From assembly GCA_963978545.1 (NCBI GenBank), contig OZ021723.1, positions 3,658,001 through 3,722,000 on the forward strand: a stretch of DNA of 64,000 nucleotides, given 5' to 3'. Both the position numbers and the translations under genes were made by a program. The notes beneath the pieces are model-generated. The model had not been told where the DNA came from, did no database searches, and saw nothing but the letters and a program-made list of their open reading frames with translations. This document shows positions 10,728 to 22,956 of the stretch, piece after piece. Each line of letters opens with the position of its first letter. Position 1 is the stretch's first letter. The stretch comes from Linyphia triangularis (lineage: Eukaryota; Arthropoda; Arachnida; Araneae; Linyphiidae).

Positions 10728-12911
10728 TCTCTCTATATATAAGGCAAAGCCCTCACTCACTCATTCACTCACTCACTCATTCACTGACTCACTCATCACT
10801 AATTCTCCCACTTCCCACATAGTCACAACTCTGAAAATCGGCACAAATATCAACAATGGTAAAAATAGAAGAAGTAAGCTATTCCGATCTCGATTAACCC
10901 ACTTTAAGGGGTCGAAAAGAAGTTAAACGTTCCAAACGAGGGACATTCGAATATCCTACTTCCCACATAGTCACAACTCTGAAAATCGGAACAAATATCT
11001 ACAATGGTAAAAACAGAAAAAGTAAGTTATTCCGTATTCCGATCTCAATTAACCCACTTAAAGGGGTCGAAAAGGGGTTAAACGTTCCAAACGAGGGACA
11101 TTCGAATATCCTACTTCCCATTTGGTCATAATTCTAAAAATTGGTACAAATATTAACAATAGTAAACATAGAAAAAGTAAGCTATTCCGATCTCGATTAA
11201 CCCACTTTAAGGGCTAGAAAAGGGGTTAAACGTTCCAAACGAGGGATATTCGAATGTACCACTTCCCACATGTCCTCAACTCTGAAAATTGGTGCAAATG
11301 TCGACATAGACAAACATAGAAAAATTAAGCTATTCCGATATCGATTAACCCCCTTTAACCCTTTAAATCCCATGGAGTCAGCGTTGTGGGTTTCACAAAA
11401 CCCCGATGACTTTCCATTCATAAAAACTGGAAATGAACTCGCCCGACTCGTTCTCCTGTCTGCCACTCCTGGGATTGCTGTGGGGGGTCACTGTCGACCA
11501 TTAAAAGATCATTACTATATGTATACAGCCTGCAATAGGGGTGTGCGTTGGGTCATCTGCTTGATATGTCAGAGAATTTAGTTGGCGTCTTATCAATGAA
11601 ACAAACGCCACCGCTAAGTACATGACAAGATTCGCATAAAAGAAGAGTCCCTGACTATCTTACTCCATGTCCAAAGGGTGGGGCAGTTTGACATTGAGTA
11701 CTTTAAATCCATGTCTCCCCTCTACATGCCCCACAATAGCCTATTGTTGAGGACCGTCACGCTTTAAACAACTAAGGCAGGGCAGTTCCCCTCACTTGAA
11801 AATATACGTTTACCCCTGCAACCGCCCGAAAGGCGGTTAGCTGGGAAATTCTCTACAAGGCGGTATAGGGCGGGTTGGGATTTAAAGTGTTAAGAGGTCA
11901 AAAAGGGGTTAAACGTTAAAAACGAGGGATATTCGAATGTACCACTTCCCATATGGTCACAACTCTAAAAATTAGTACAAATGTTAACAATAGTAAACAT
12001 AGAAAAAGTAAGCTATTCCGATCTCGATTAACCCACTTTAAGAGGTCAAAAAGGGTTAAACGTTCAAACGAGCGATATATTCGAATGTCCTACTTCTCAT
12101 ATTTTCACAATTCTGAAAACTGGTGTGAATATCAATAAAGACAAACGCAGAAAAAGTAAACTATTCCGATCTCGGGTGGATCAAGGGGTGGAAAAGGTTC
12201 CAAACGAGGAATATTCGAATGTACCACTTCCCATATGGTCACAACTCTAAAAATTGGTACAAATATCAACAAAGACAAACATAGAAAAGTTAATCTATTC
12301 CGAGCTTGATTAACCCACTTTAAGTGGTGGAAAAGGGGTTAAAAGTTCCAAACGAGGAATATTCAAATGTACCACTTCCCATATGGTCACAACTCTGAAA
12401 ATTGGTAGGAATGTCAATAAAGATTAAACATAGAAAAAGTAAGCTATTCTGTTCTCGATTAACCAACTTTAAGAGGTCGAAAAGGGATTAAATATTCTAA
12501 ACGAGATATATCCGAATGTTCCTCTTCCAATGCAGTCATATTTCTTATATTTGGTGCAAATGTTAAAAAAATAAGTCATTCCAATATCGATTAACGAATT
12601 TTCAAGGGATGAAAAGTCGACGCAACATTGAAACTACATGAGGATTAACTTAATGTCTCAATTCCAATACAGCTACTACTTTGAAATTTAGAACTAAGAG
12701 CAAACATAAACACAATAAACTATTCTAATTTACTATTCACAATTATAAATTTCGTTTAAAATGTCAAAAAAGGAAAGCTCCTATTTTGATAAATCAATTT
12801 GTCGGGATCGAAATGGGAGCAAACGTCTGAAATGTAGAATACATGAATGGTCTTTTGATCACTAAAATGCTAATGGTAAAATCTCGTAGCGCAGCACGGG
12901 TATTCAGCTAG
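10728..12911 (+). mobile_element. Helitron-like element, copy B (left member of a head-to-tail pair)
   Basis: It begins TCTCTCTATATATAAGGC after an A at 10727 and ends GGTATTCAGCTAG at 12911. It contains a CTCA-type microsatellite at its start, then repeated units of about 148 bp, then the shared single-copy 3' region (about 12480-12911). A piggyBac-like MITE interrupts the array at 11359-11889. The 3' end is not followed by the usual flanking DNA but directly by the TC start of copy C. No coding capacity is seen. Confidence 0.75.
11359..11889. mobile_element. piggyBac-like MITE inserted in Helitron copy B
   Basis: TTAA occurs on both sides (11355-11358 and 11890-11893). The termini are inverted: CCCTTTAAATCCCA on the left against CACTTTAAATCCCA read inward from the right. 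Removing the 531 bp and one TTAA restores the array motif 'cccactttaagaggtc' seen in neighbouring units. TTAA targets and CCCTTT-type ends are typical of piggyBac. There is no transposase; a non-autonomous member is the best reading. Confidence 0.82.
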
Positions 12912-14113
12912 TCTCTATATATATAAGGCTAAGCCCTCACTCACTCACTAACTCATTCACTGACTCATTCATCACTAATTCTTCCACTTCCCACATAGTC
13001 ACAACTCTGAAAATCAGAACAAATATCAACAATGGTAAAAATAGAAAAAGTAAGCTATTCCGATCTCGATTAACCCACTTTAAGGGGTCGAAAAGGGGTT
13101 AAACGTTCCAAACGAGGGACATTCGAAAATCTTACTTCCCACATAGTCACAACTCTGAAAATCGGCACATATATCTACAATGGTAAAAATAGAAAAAGTA
13201 AGCTATTCCGATCTCGATTAATCCACTTTAAGGGGTCGAAAATGGGTTAAACGTTCCAAACGAGGGACATACGAATATCCTACTTCCCACATAGTCACAA
13301 CTCTGAAAATCGGCACAAATATCCACAATGGTAAAAATAGAAAAAGTAAGCTATTCCGATCTTGATTAACCCACCTTAAGGGGTCGAAAATGGGTTAAAC
13401 GTTCCAAACGAGGGACATTCTAATACCCTACTTCCCACATAGTCATAACTCTGAAAATTGGTACAAATATTAACAATAGTAAACATAGAAAAAGTAAGCT
13501 ATTCCGATCTCGATTAAACCACATTAAGGGCTCGAAAAGGGGTTAAGCGTTCCAAACGAGGAATATTCAAATGTACCACTTCCCATATGGTCACAACTCT
13601 GAAAATTGGTAGGAATGTCAATAAAGATTAAACATAGAAAAAGTAAGCTATTCTGTTCTCGATTAACCAACTTTAAGGGGTCGAAAAGGGGTTAAATGTT
13701 CCAAACGAGGGATATCCGAATGTTCCTCTTCCAATGTAGTCATATTTCTGATATTTGGTGCAAATGTTAAAAAATAAGTCATTCCAATATCGATTAACGA
13801 TTTTTTAAGGGATGAAAAGTCGACGCAACATTGAAACTATAAGAGGATTAACTTAATGTCTCAATTCCAATACAGCTACTACTTTGAAATTTAGAACTAA
13901 GAGCAAACATAAACACAATAAACTATTCTAATTTACTATTCACAATAATAAATTTCGTTTAAAATGTCAACAAAGGAAAGTTCCTATTTTGATAAATCAA
14001 TTTGTCGGGATCGAAATGGGAGCAAACGTCTGAAGTGTAGAATACATGAATGTCTTTTGATCGCTAAAATGCTAATGGTAAAATTTCGTAGCGCAGCACG
14101 GGTATTCAGCTAG
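12912..14113 (+). mobile_element. Helitron-like element, copy C (right member of a head-to-tail pair)
   Basis: It starts TCTCTATATATATAAGGC immediately after the CTAG of copy B and ends GGTATTCAGCTAG at 14113, followed by T at 14114. The array is shorter than in B (about four to five units). The 3' 440 bp are closely similar to B. Together B and C sit between one A (10727) and one T (14114), as if inserted as a dimer. Confidence 0.75.
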
Positions 14114-14274
14114 TTGCTTATATTGCGATATTAGATAAAATACACTGAACAATGTGGCTACAATAGGAAAGGTGTCGGCGTGTATACTTGCACATCGGAT
14201 AAGAAAGCTACAAAAAAGGGGGGATGAGAAATGAAAAATTCAGAATAATAAAACTAAATCCTAATGTTTTGTTC

Positions 14275-14760
14275 CATAAATCTTCTTTTATAAGCATAAA
14301 TCCTTTAGAGGCAATACACAGAACTCTGTACATTTGTTCGTGAAATGTTTCGAACCTGCGATATTAGCATTTGGTCATAAATGAGCACTGAATGTAATTA
14401 AATTGAAACTTGTTTTCTGATTTTTGTGTGAGTTCACAAAACTTGACTGAATGCAATGTTATCGTCAACGAGTCTATTTAGTCAGTTAGACTCGTTGCAG
14501 AAGAATTCAGAAGAATGAAATCAATCATATTTTTTTCTTATTATAAGTCTTCTTTTATACGCATAAATCTTTTATAGGCAATACACTGAACTCTCTACAC
14601 TAGTCTGGGAAATGGTTTGAACCTGCAATCTCCTAATTTGAAACCATAGGTCATAAATGAGTACTGAATATAATTAAATTGAATAATATTTTCTGATTAT
14701 TGTATGAGTTCACAGAAGTTCTTAGATTGTAAGGCCATCATTTACGAATCTATCGGTTAA
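14275..14760 (+). repeat. Two diverged direct repeats of about 200 bp
   Basis: The segment starting 'tcttcttttataagcat' at 14281 recurs, diverged, at 14548 (offset about 267 bp). Both include 'ggcaatacac', 'ggtcataaatgag' and 'gagttcaca'. No coding is seen. The family is unknown. Confidence 0.6.
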
Positions 14761-15049
14761 ATTAAACTAATTTCAGATCATTTGGATGACAGCAACTGGG
14801 TTAAATAGCGATCTGAAGGTTTAGCCTGCCCACTATAAATAGAAACGAAGTAACTATAAATGATTGTAAAAATAGTTAGGTTCATTATAAAATGGATTTA
14901 ATATTATTCTTTTGAATTCAAAACTAATGCTAAACCATTCATTCACATATCAATGGTAAATTAAATTTATATTTAAAAATATCAATATTCAGTTCATATT
15001 TTGAATCAAACTTTTCTATATATATTTATAAATAAGAAAAGTAAATCCT
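14761..15049. other. AT-rich DNA carrying one dispersed 'tggatgacagcaa' motif
   Basis: At 14778-14812 there is a copy of a motif that also occurs near 15661, 26064, 26717 and 27757. No gene is seen. Confidence 0.4.
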
Positions 15050-15440
15050 ACATACTCTTTAAAACAACCTACTTTTATGCATAATAAGGGCTAATCAGGC
15101 CAGAACCAACAGCTTAGCATTGATTCCAAACCCCCACATACATCCATGTTCAACCCAGGATTCTAACCTGGCACCTTTGGTATGCGAAACCAGAACACTA
15201 ACCCTACAGTCATCAGGTTTGCCATGAATTTCTTAAACTCTTGCAAAACCATATTTGATTGTAAGTTTATGGAGTAGACATAGACATTGTCAGAATAATA
15301 CCTTTTATATTTCACACAACTTAATAAAAATGTATGTATTGTATATCGCTTAGAAAAACTTCTCTATCTCTCTACTGCAGAAATACATTAATCCACACAG
15401 TCTTCTAATATAATAATATAACGCATAAAACAAAGTTTTT
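15050..15440 (-). repeat. Dispersed repeat containing a tRNA-derived SINE (copy 1)
   Basis: On the minus strand, about 15060-15235 contains a tRNA-like head with a degenerate box B ('aggttagaatcctggg') and the SINE motif 'aaaggtgcc'. The flanks on both sides also match the region around 36540-36930 in inverted orientation. So the SINE sits inside an older repeat that has two copies here. It is related to the SINE at 52691-52857. Confidence 0.7.
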
Positions 15441-15763
15441 AATATAAATCCTTTAATTAGATATTAAAAACATTTCTATCAGCAAAATGTGTGGCAAACT
15501 ACGTTTCAAAATTTATTTATTAGAAGTGAACGTCACACTCATGCCTACATCCAAATATCTTTAATATATTCTGATTAAAACAATTTTATTGTTTATTTAC
15601 TAAAAAAAAATTTGGCAACAGGGAAGAGTTTCTTCAATGTTAGATTAAATACTATTCTACCACGATTGGATGACAGCAAGTTTATTTATTAGTATTCCGT
15701 AAAAGCGACCTTTTAGGGACAGTTACAGACCCAAAATTTTAAAAATGCTTTTTTATCGACATA
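15441..15763. other. Intergenic DNA before the Tc1 element
   Basis: Nothing is recognised except another 'gattggatgacagcaag' motif at about 15666. The TA at 15762-15763 is the target duplication of the next element. Confidence 0.4.
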
Positions 15764-16112
15764 CAGTGGTGGAAATTGATATATGAACTAACACTATTTT
15801 AGTCAGATATCGCTTAGTATTAAATGCTATTGATTCGAATTTTGAACGTTGTATATTCAGAGCATAATAAAGGATTTGCACACATAAAAATTAAAAAAAA
15901 AATGATAGTAAATAAAAATATATCTATTTTTCTTTTTAAGCAACTCAAATGGTGGAAATTGATTTATGAACTCTAGTCTATTTTGAACTCAGGTACCAAA
16001 TATTTTAACTAGTTCTTCATTTGAACATCAGTGGGAGCTTACTATCAATGTTTATAAATAAGATCAACGCCTACTTCGTTGAAATTTATTTGTTTTAGTC
16101 ACGTTTTAGGAA

Positions 16113-17000
16113 ATGGGTAAGCGTGCGGGACTGTCTGAAGCCGAAAAGGTAAAAATTGACACTTATATACTATGTAACAAATCTGTAAGAAAAATCAGCA
16201 AATTAATTAATGGATCAATAAATGTAATATATAAATATTTGAAGAAACCTGCTTACAGCAAAAACTTCAATAAGAAAGGTTACCCTGGTTTAAGCACAAG
16301 GGACAAAAGCAGGATTGTTCGACTTGCGGTTCAAGGCGAATTTGTAATGAACTATCACTTCCTGTAACACCCAGAAGAGTAAGACAAATATTGAAATCGT
16401 CGTCTATCTTGACATGGTCCAAAATGAAGGCTGGTTGAAGAAGTTGACTCTGCACCACCAGAACATGCGATTAAAATATTGTGATAACTACATGGAAATG
16501 GGGGGGAAATGGGAAAAAATTATATTTTCTGATGAAAAAAAGTTCAATTTGGACGGACCTGATGGTTTAAACTAATTTTGGCGGGATCTTCGTAATGAAC
16601 CAAGATCTGTCTTCAGCAGAAATTTTGGTTGGTTGTTTTCAGATTATCTGGCTCCGTCAGCAACACGAGGGCTATAATGCGCCGAAACATTCGTCATTAG
16701 ACAAGCCAACATACATTTACAAACACCCATGCCTAACATGGGACTCGAACCCGCAACCTCGCGGTCTAGAAGCTAGCACGCTAACCACTATACCGTTTGG
16801 TCGGCCAGAAATTTTGGTGGTGGAAGTTTGATGGTTTGGGCCACGATATCTTATGATGGAAGAAGCGAGATTGTGTTTCTGAAGGGTCGACAAACATCAC
16901 TTGATTACAGATTAGTTCTAGAAAATTCTTTGCTTCCGTTTGCATGGCAAAACTATGCCTTTGATTACATTTTTATGCAGGATAATGCAAGTATCCACAC
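16113..17000 (+). pseudogene. Tc1 transposase, 5' part
   Basis: The first 74 or so codons (MGKRAGLSEAEKV...) encode the N-terminal paired-like DNA-binding region with helix-turn-helix spacing (VRKISKLINGS). The frame is then lost near 16350 and shifts more than once. The first catalytic Asp is seen in IIFSDEKKFNLDG (about 16525-16560), and the second in FMQDNASIHT at the right end. The gene is interrupted at 16617-16818 by a SINE and its target duplication, and at 17000 by the hAT-like insertion. It continues at 24998. The protein cannot be functional. Confidence 0.85.
16630..16805 (-). mobile_element. tRNA-derived SINE, family 1
   Basis: On the minus strand it begins with a tRNA-like head (box A-like 'gtggttagcgtgc', box B 'ggttcgagtccc'). 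It is followed by a conserved body with 'gtttcggcgcattatag' and an end of CAACC repeats. The 13-bp target duplication CAGAAATTTTGGT flanks it (16617-16629, 16806-16818). It lies inside the Tc1 transposase pseudogene. Confidence 0.9.
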
Positions 17001-17825
17001 TAGGGTGGTTCGAAAAAAAAATGATTTTTATTTTTGAAACGCATGAGGTGAAAAAAGTTGATACACATCGTGATAAGAAAAAACTGTAAAAAAAAAATTG
17101 AAAAAAAAAAAAAAATATCTTCCGATCGCGCATTCACCTCAAAGTTTGAAGAAAATACAAAAAATAACTATTTTTCCTAAATTTTTTTATAATTCTAAAC
17201 GTTATATATTTGAAAGGCAATAGTTTGCAATGTATAGTGAAAGGGTGATATAACACAGGGAAACACTATTTCATACATTTTTAAAACGTATATTAATAAT
17301 TAAAAATATTCAAAAATACATTTTTTTATTAAAAAAATGATTTTTCTATAAAATGGATACTAAGGTTACTTTTTGCATATTTTTGTTAAAATTGTTTTAT
17401 TTACTTCAAGCATTCACTTCAAAGTTTGGAATAAATACAAAAAACACCCTTTTTCCATCAATTTGTAGAATAAGCTAATCACTAAATTATCGAGGTACAT
17501 TAGTTTGTATTGTGTGGAATGAAATAGATATAACATGGAAAAAAATAAAATTAGTAATTATTTAATAATAATTATTCGAGCATAACCTTTGAAACATTGA
17601 TACAAATTGTGTTTCAGCGGGTTTCAATCTGTGTGACCTTGGTTGTTTGGTTATTTGGTTTGACGCTGGATTCTTGCTCCGCAAGATGCGTGCTTATTCC
17701 AGTCTTCTTCCACAAAGAAATATAATTTTTACGAGATTTTTTTTTTTTTTAAAAAAGGTTATATTATTTTCACTTTTTTCCTTTCTTTTTCCTAAGATTA
17801 CACATTTCTAGTTTGGAGTTTCTGT

Positions 17826-20800
17826 TTAAATTAATTTTTCAGTCTTCTCTAAAAATTTGCAGAGTGCATCGATTTTCTTTTGTCCTTGATCGGACCAGTC
17901 CATAATCCAATCGTAGCACAAAGGGATGCAACCAAGCCTTTTTCTCATGTTTTGCCGTTGGGTATTGTATTTGTCACATTCGAGGATGAAATGTTCAGGG
18001 GTTTCCGGTTTATTGCAAGAGCTACACAGAGGAGAAGTGGCAAGGTTGAATCTGTGGAGGGATGCATTGAGGGTGGTGGACTTGGTTTTCAGACGAGCAA
18101 GTTGAACGTCCATAAGTCTGTTGGGGGAGTACTTTTCTAACAAATTCGAAGATGGTTTGATCCAGGGAAATCTTTTGGAATAAATATTTTGGTTCCAGTT
18201 GTGAATTTGTGCAAGGGCATTTTTGCGTTTTATTTCTTTAATGGTATCTTCCGGGGAGATGAGTGAACAAATAAAGTCTTTTGATGTCGTGCTGTTTGGT
18301 CTGCGAATTCATTTTCAGGAATTCCGATATGAGCTGGGACCCAAACTAGCTGACATGTGTCTATTGTTGAGGATAAGTTATAGAAGGAGTTAGCGAGGAG
18401 AAGGCTGACTTTGGGTGATTTAAGATTAAGATGTTGAAGGGCAAGAACGTTCGATTTGCTATCTGTGAGAATAATTATTTTTTTTGCTTTATCTTTAAAA
18501 TGTTTCAGGGCAAGATCAATTGCCAGAGCTTCTGCGGTGAATATAGAATTGAGGTTTGGAATTCTTCCCGAAGCGGTGATTTTCGTATTGAGGTTAGCTG
18601 CTGCGATAGCAGTTGAGTCGGAGGTTTTAGATGCATCTGTAGAGATGATAAAAGATTCACCCCAGTGATTCTTTTTATGCTCTTCGAATAAGGCGCGAAT
18701 ATTGTTTGGTGGTAGATCTGATCGTTGGAAAATGAGGTTGTCAGCATGAAAGATAATATTTGGGGGTTGCGATTTAGGGAAGATGGCTGTTATTATGTTT
18801 TTGTTGTCGATATTTAGGCTATTCAGAAGTGACTGTAGTCTTTCCGACAGTGTTTTTTGGTAACTGTTGTGTGTGTTGAGGTTTCTAATGCTTCCGAAGA
18901 TAATGTTAAGTGGGGAAAGTTTTCCTAAGGCAAAAGCGCTAATGCAAAATATATCGATGAGGAGGTTATGTCGATCCAGCAGGGAGGAAGCGCCAGCCTC
19001 CATCAGTAGGATAGGTATTGGCGTCCAGCGCGGTAGTCCCGTTGCGACACGAAGAGCTGCGTAATAGGAGGTTTCAATGGATTTTTTATCAGTTTGGCTT
19101 GCCGAGATCCATGTTTGGCAACCAAAGTCAAAAATACTCCTAATTGTACTATTTACAATTTTTACTAAGTGGTGGGAGCGGGCTCCCCAACGCTTCCCGG
19201 AAATAACTTTAAGGATGCTAGTTCTGTTAAAAGCTTTCTTTTTCAAGACTTGGAAGTGAGTTTGGAAGGCTAAGTTGCTCGTTAGGTGGATGCCAAGGAA
19301 CTTGATTGAGGTTGTCCAAGGGATGATACAGCTGTTATAGGTTAAGTTAAAATTCGGTGTGGTGCGCCTTCGAGAAAAGTTAATCAACTCGCTTTTTTCG
19401 GGAGAGATAACCATCTTCCACTCGTTACACCATCTGTGGATGAAGTGGAGAGCTGCTTGAAGTTTCCTTTGGATTATGTCCCAGTTGTTACCATGGTAGT
19501 ACAGAATAATGTCGTCTGCAAAAATGAGGCATTTAATTCCAAATGGGAGAATTTTAAAAATGTCAGCTATGTAAATGAGGAATAGGGTTGGTGACAACAC
19601 GCTACCCTGCGGGAGTCCTCTGAAGCTAGAAAGAGGGGTCGAGAGAGTTCCTCTCCATTTTACTTGGATTTCCCTTCCGAACAGGAAATCTTTAATCCAA
19701 AGGGCTGGGTGGCCACTTATACCGATTTGTGTGAGTTTTAAAATGAGGCCGTCAATCCACACGTGGTCGTAGGCGGCTTTAAGATCCAGGACAACTACTG
19801 CAATAAACTCTTTTTTACTTCTTGCTTTTTGTATATCGTTTATGAGAATGGAGTGGTTGGCTTCACAACCTCGAAATGGGAGAAAACCAGAATGGCGCAG
19901 TTGAATTTTAGTGGAATTAAGGATGATCGGGGATAATTCGTTGAAGGATCATACGCTCTAGCACTTTCACTAAAACTTGAGTAAGGGCGATGGGTCTGTA
20001 AGAAGTGGGGGAGTCGTGGGGTTTATTCTTTTTGTGAATAGGGATGATGATAGATTGTTTCCAACGTTCGGGGACGCTACCGGAGGTCCAGCTGCGGTTG
20101 TATATGTTAAGCAGGTGTTGAAGGAGGTGGGTGGGGAGGGATTTAATAAGTTTGACAGAAATGCCATCTGGTCCAGGGGTAGTGTTTTTAGTTTTATTTA
20201 ACCCGTGCAAGAGCTCTTTGTAGGTAAAGGGATTATCAAGGGGGATTTGCGCCGTACCACTCAAGTCTATAGGAATGTATTCTTTGACTCTTGCCTTGAT
20301 CAAGGTGGTTACCAGGCAATTTGCTTGAGCCAGCGGTGAAGTAATGCTCATGCCTCCAACTTGGAGGGTGTTGATGGAAGGTGGAGAGTTTGATTCTCTC
20401 TTAGTAAAGGCTTTAAGGATACGATAGATTGACCCGGTATTGCCAGCCACGTCACAGACCTTGTCCCAAAATTCCCTTTTCAAATTTGAGATAATATTTT
20501 TAAGTTCGGCACAGATTTTTTTATAAGTAGTAAATGCCTTTTTGGAGAATTTGCTTCGTGCGATTTTAAGGAATCTCCGCTTTTTTTGTAGGAGGTGGGT
20601 GCATTTAGATGTCCACCAGGGGCAGTTTTGATTTGGATGATTTTTTTGTATTCTGATGTTTTTTTCCATGGTTGATTTGCAGATTTCTACGAGCTGGTTT
20701 AGAGTCAAGTTTGACTCGATTGGTCTGAATTGTAGGTCTCGTTCAATTGCGGGCCAGTTGTAACGAGTTCGCACGTTATTTCTTTTAGATTGATCCCCAA

Positions 20801-21596
20801 GGGAAATGGAGATCGGGAAGTGATCGCTGTCGAAGAGGTCGTTAAAGACAGACACAGATACATCATGCGAGATGTTCGTAGAGCATAAAGTAAGGTCGAT
20901 TAGGGTTTGGTTGCCCCTGGGGGAGATGTGAGTTGGTATATCAGAATTCATGAGGATAATGTCCTGATTTTCAATCCATTCGACCAGAGTGTTTGAGCCT
21001 TGGGAATTTCTTTCTGCACCCCAAAGGGTGTGGGAAGCATTGAAATCTCCCAATATAATAAGGGGGGTGGGTGCGACCCGCAATATGCTCCTTAGCCAAT
21101 CTTTACCGAAGATTCCCCTCGGCGCATATAAATTGATAATGGAGATTACTTTATTTTTATATTGGGTTATGATACCCATAATTTCGTTTTCGTGAGATGG
21201 TAGGGTTGAGAAGTCAATAAGGGTGGCTTGGATTTTGTTACTGACAGCAAGTAGAAGGCCACCGCCTGGTTGAAGACCAGGTCGATCTTTCCGGAAAATG
21301 GTTTTGTCAGGTAAATGAAAAGTTCTTGGGTGTTTCAGATGCGTTTCCTGACAAGCTAAGATATCAGATGATGGAAAGGAGGGATGCAAGAGCCAATGCC
21401 TCTTGTTGTTGATGCTTCTACAATTCCATTGGATAATGTTTAAGGATTCGAACATTGGGAAGGAAAAGGAAGAAAAGAAAAATGAAAAATACAGTCCGAG
21501 GCAGGTCATAAGGAAGGTGAAAGCTAGGAAGCTATCGTGGGATTCAGCTGGATTTGAGTGTCCATAGTCTGGTCGGGGGTGGTTTCCATGTAGCAT
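17826..21596 (-). pseudogene. LINE ORF2: endonuclease, reverse transcriptase, RNase H
   Basis: Domains in order: an APE-type endonuclease with IIQWNCRSINN, QETH, GDFNASH and SDHFPI (about 21430-20750); reverse transcriptase with PGPDGI, SYRPIALT, GLPQGSVLSP and the active-site FADD (about 20200-19480); RNase H with STDASK and TDSKSN (about 18640-18400); and a C-terminal zinc finger CSSCNKPETPEHFILEC near 18040-17990. Two frameshifts break it, near 19917-19935 and near 18225. Reading across them restores the expected family motifs in the adjoining frames. The true start is probably the Met just before ESLNIIQWN, near 21450. All catalytic motifs are intact, so inactivation is recent relative to the sequence decay around it. 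Confidence 0.87.
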
Positions 21597-22903
21597 TCTT
21601 CTTCAGGAGGGGAACTTAAACTTGAGTGATTTACAATAGATGATTTTGAGAGTGTCGGATTTTTCTTGGGAGCAACTCTTATTTTTTTTATTGGATTTGT
21701 GCAGATTGTAGTTTGTGTCTTGTCTTTATTCACTGGGATAGGGGACGTACCACGAATTGTCGTGGATGTTGCAGTACTTGCAAGTTGAGATGCAATGTAT
21801 CCTACTTGCGTTAGGAGAATAGTGAGTGCTTCTGCCGTCTTTTGTTGTTGTTCGGCAAGGGATGTTATAGCTGTTGTTAGATCGTTTAGTGTTTGTCCGA
21901 CTCAGTTGTCGATTGCTTTCTTTACTTCTAAGTCAAAATCAGGTTTACAAGGCGATTCCCTTATTTTTGAAACTTCAGCGAAAGATCGCTTGGCTTTTGA
22001 ATTTTTGGCGCGGTTTCTAGCCTCCGCGAATGACAGGTTGTACCGTTCTTTGAATTCTAAAAATGCAATTTCATCCAAACGGGATTTACAGTTTTTGTAA
22101 TCTGCGGGGTGTTGCTCGTTACAGTTGGTGCATCTGGTAGGATTAGTGCATACCTCGTGCTTACCCTCGGTACCACAAACGACACAAATCTGGTTTCGGG
22201 TACAGAATTTTGTGGGGTGGTCAAAATGAAAACATCGACCGCATTGGCGTGGTCTATCTATAAAGGTGGTTATTTTATGGTTCGCGTACCAAAGCTTGAT
22301 GTTATCTGGTAGTTTGGTCCCGAGCGTGCTGATTAGTACCGATTCGGTAGGGGTAATAATATCCCCGATTTTCTTAGTGAAACGACGTACTTCAGTAACC
22401 ACAATATTGTTGGAGTCTTGGATCTCCTCTTCAATTTCGTCTAGCGATAGTTCGATTGGGATATTTTTTAGGAGAAAACGTTTGGTGATGCTGTCACGTT
22501 GGATGTTCACCGTGATTGGGATACCGAGCAGTTCTACAACTTCACAAATTTCAGTAGCGCAGACTTTACTAGGGGTCACGATCAAAATTTTTTTTTGTCT
22601 GGTAAAAGTGAGGTTTTCAATTTCTTTGTGGTGTTTTATTTTAGTTTGAATCTCCTCTTTTAATTGTTTGGGTTTGTTTTTTGGAATGCCTGATGAATTT
22701 CCAGAAAGGAAAATAACAAACTTTTCGCAGCCATTATCAGCAGCATGCCTAATTGCTTCAATATTATCAATGGGTTTTGTTCGCGTGTAAATCATATTTG
22801 CTGTATCATAGTTAATCCTTACAATATTTAGCTTAGGTGGCCGAAGAATGTCGGCAGCCAGCGCAGTATTGCTTGGGTCCTGGGAGAAAATTAAAATGTC
22901 TAC
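21524..22903 (-). pseudogene. LINE ORF1: Gag-like nucleic-acid-binding protein
   Basis: A frame open from 22903 carries three cysteine knuckles near 22240-22080: CGRCFHFDHPTKFC, CVVCGTEGKHEVC and CTNCNEQHPADYKNC. This is typical of ORF1 of I and Jockey LINEs, which binds element RNA. The visible Met (22793-22795) is internal to the open frame. The 5' end may be truncated. A TGA at 21902-21904 interrupts the frame, but the same frame then continues to a stop at about 21524, so the TGA looks like a nonsense mutation. The end overlaps the start region of ORF2. Confidence 0.8.
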
Positions 22904-22956
22904 TTACAATTTCTTGGTTCGGCTTGAACCGTGGTTGAAAGCCCACGGAGGGGAGG

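Larger units (their letters stand above)
17738..22956 (-). mobile_element. LINE (non-LTR retrotransposon) of the I/Jockey group
   Basis: The minus strand has two ORFs in the order expected: a Gag-like ORF1 with three zinc knuckles, then ORF2 with endonuclease, reverse transcriptase, RNase H and a C-terminal CCHC. The 3' end is marked by a run of T on the plus strand at about 17738-17752, that is, a poly(A) tail. The 5' limit is uncertain; the frame of ORF1 is open to about 22904 and an A run on the plus strand begins at 22957. RNase H presence favours the I-type clades over plain Jockey. No target duplication was found. Confidence 0.85.

Noticed and set aside
18431..21195. Plus-strand ORFs across 18.4-21.2 kb
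   Set aside because: Antisense shadows of LINE ORF2.
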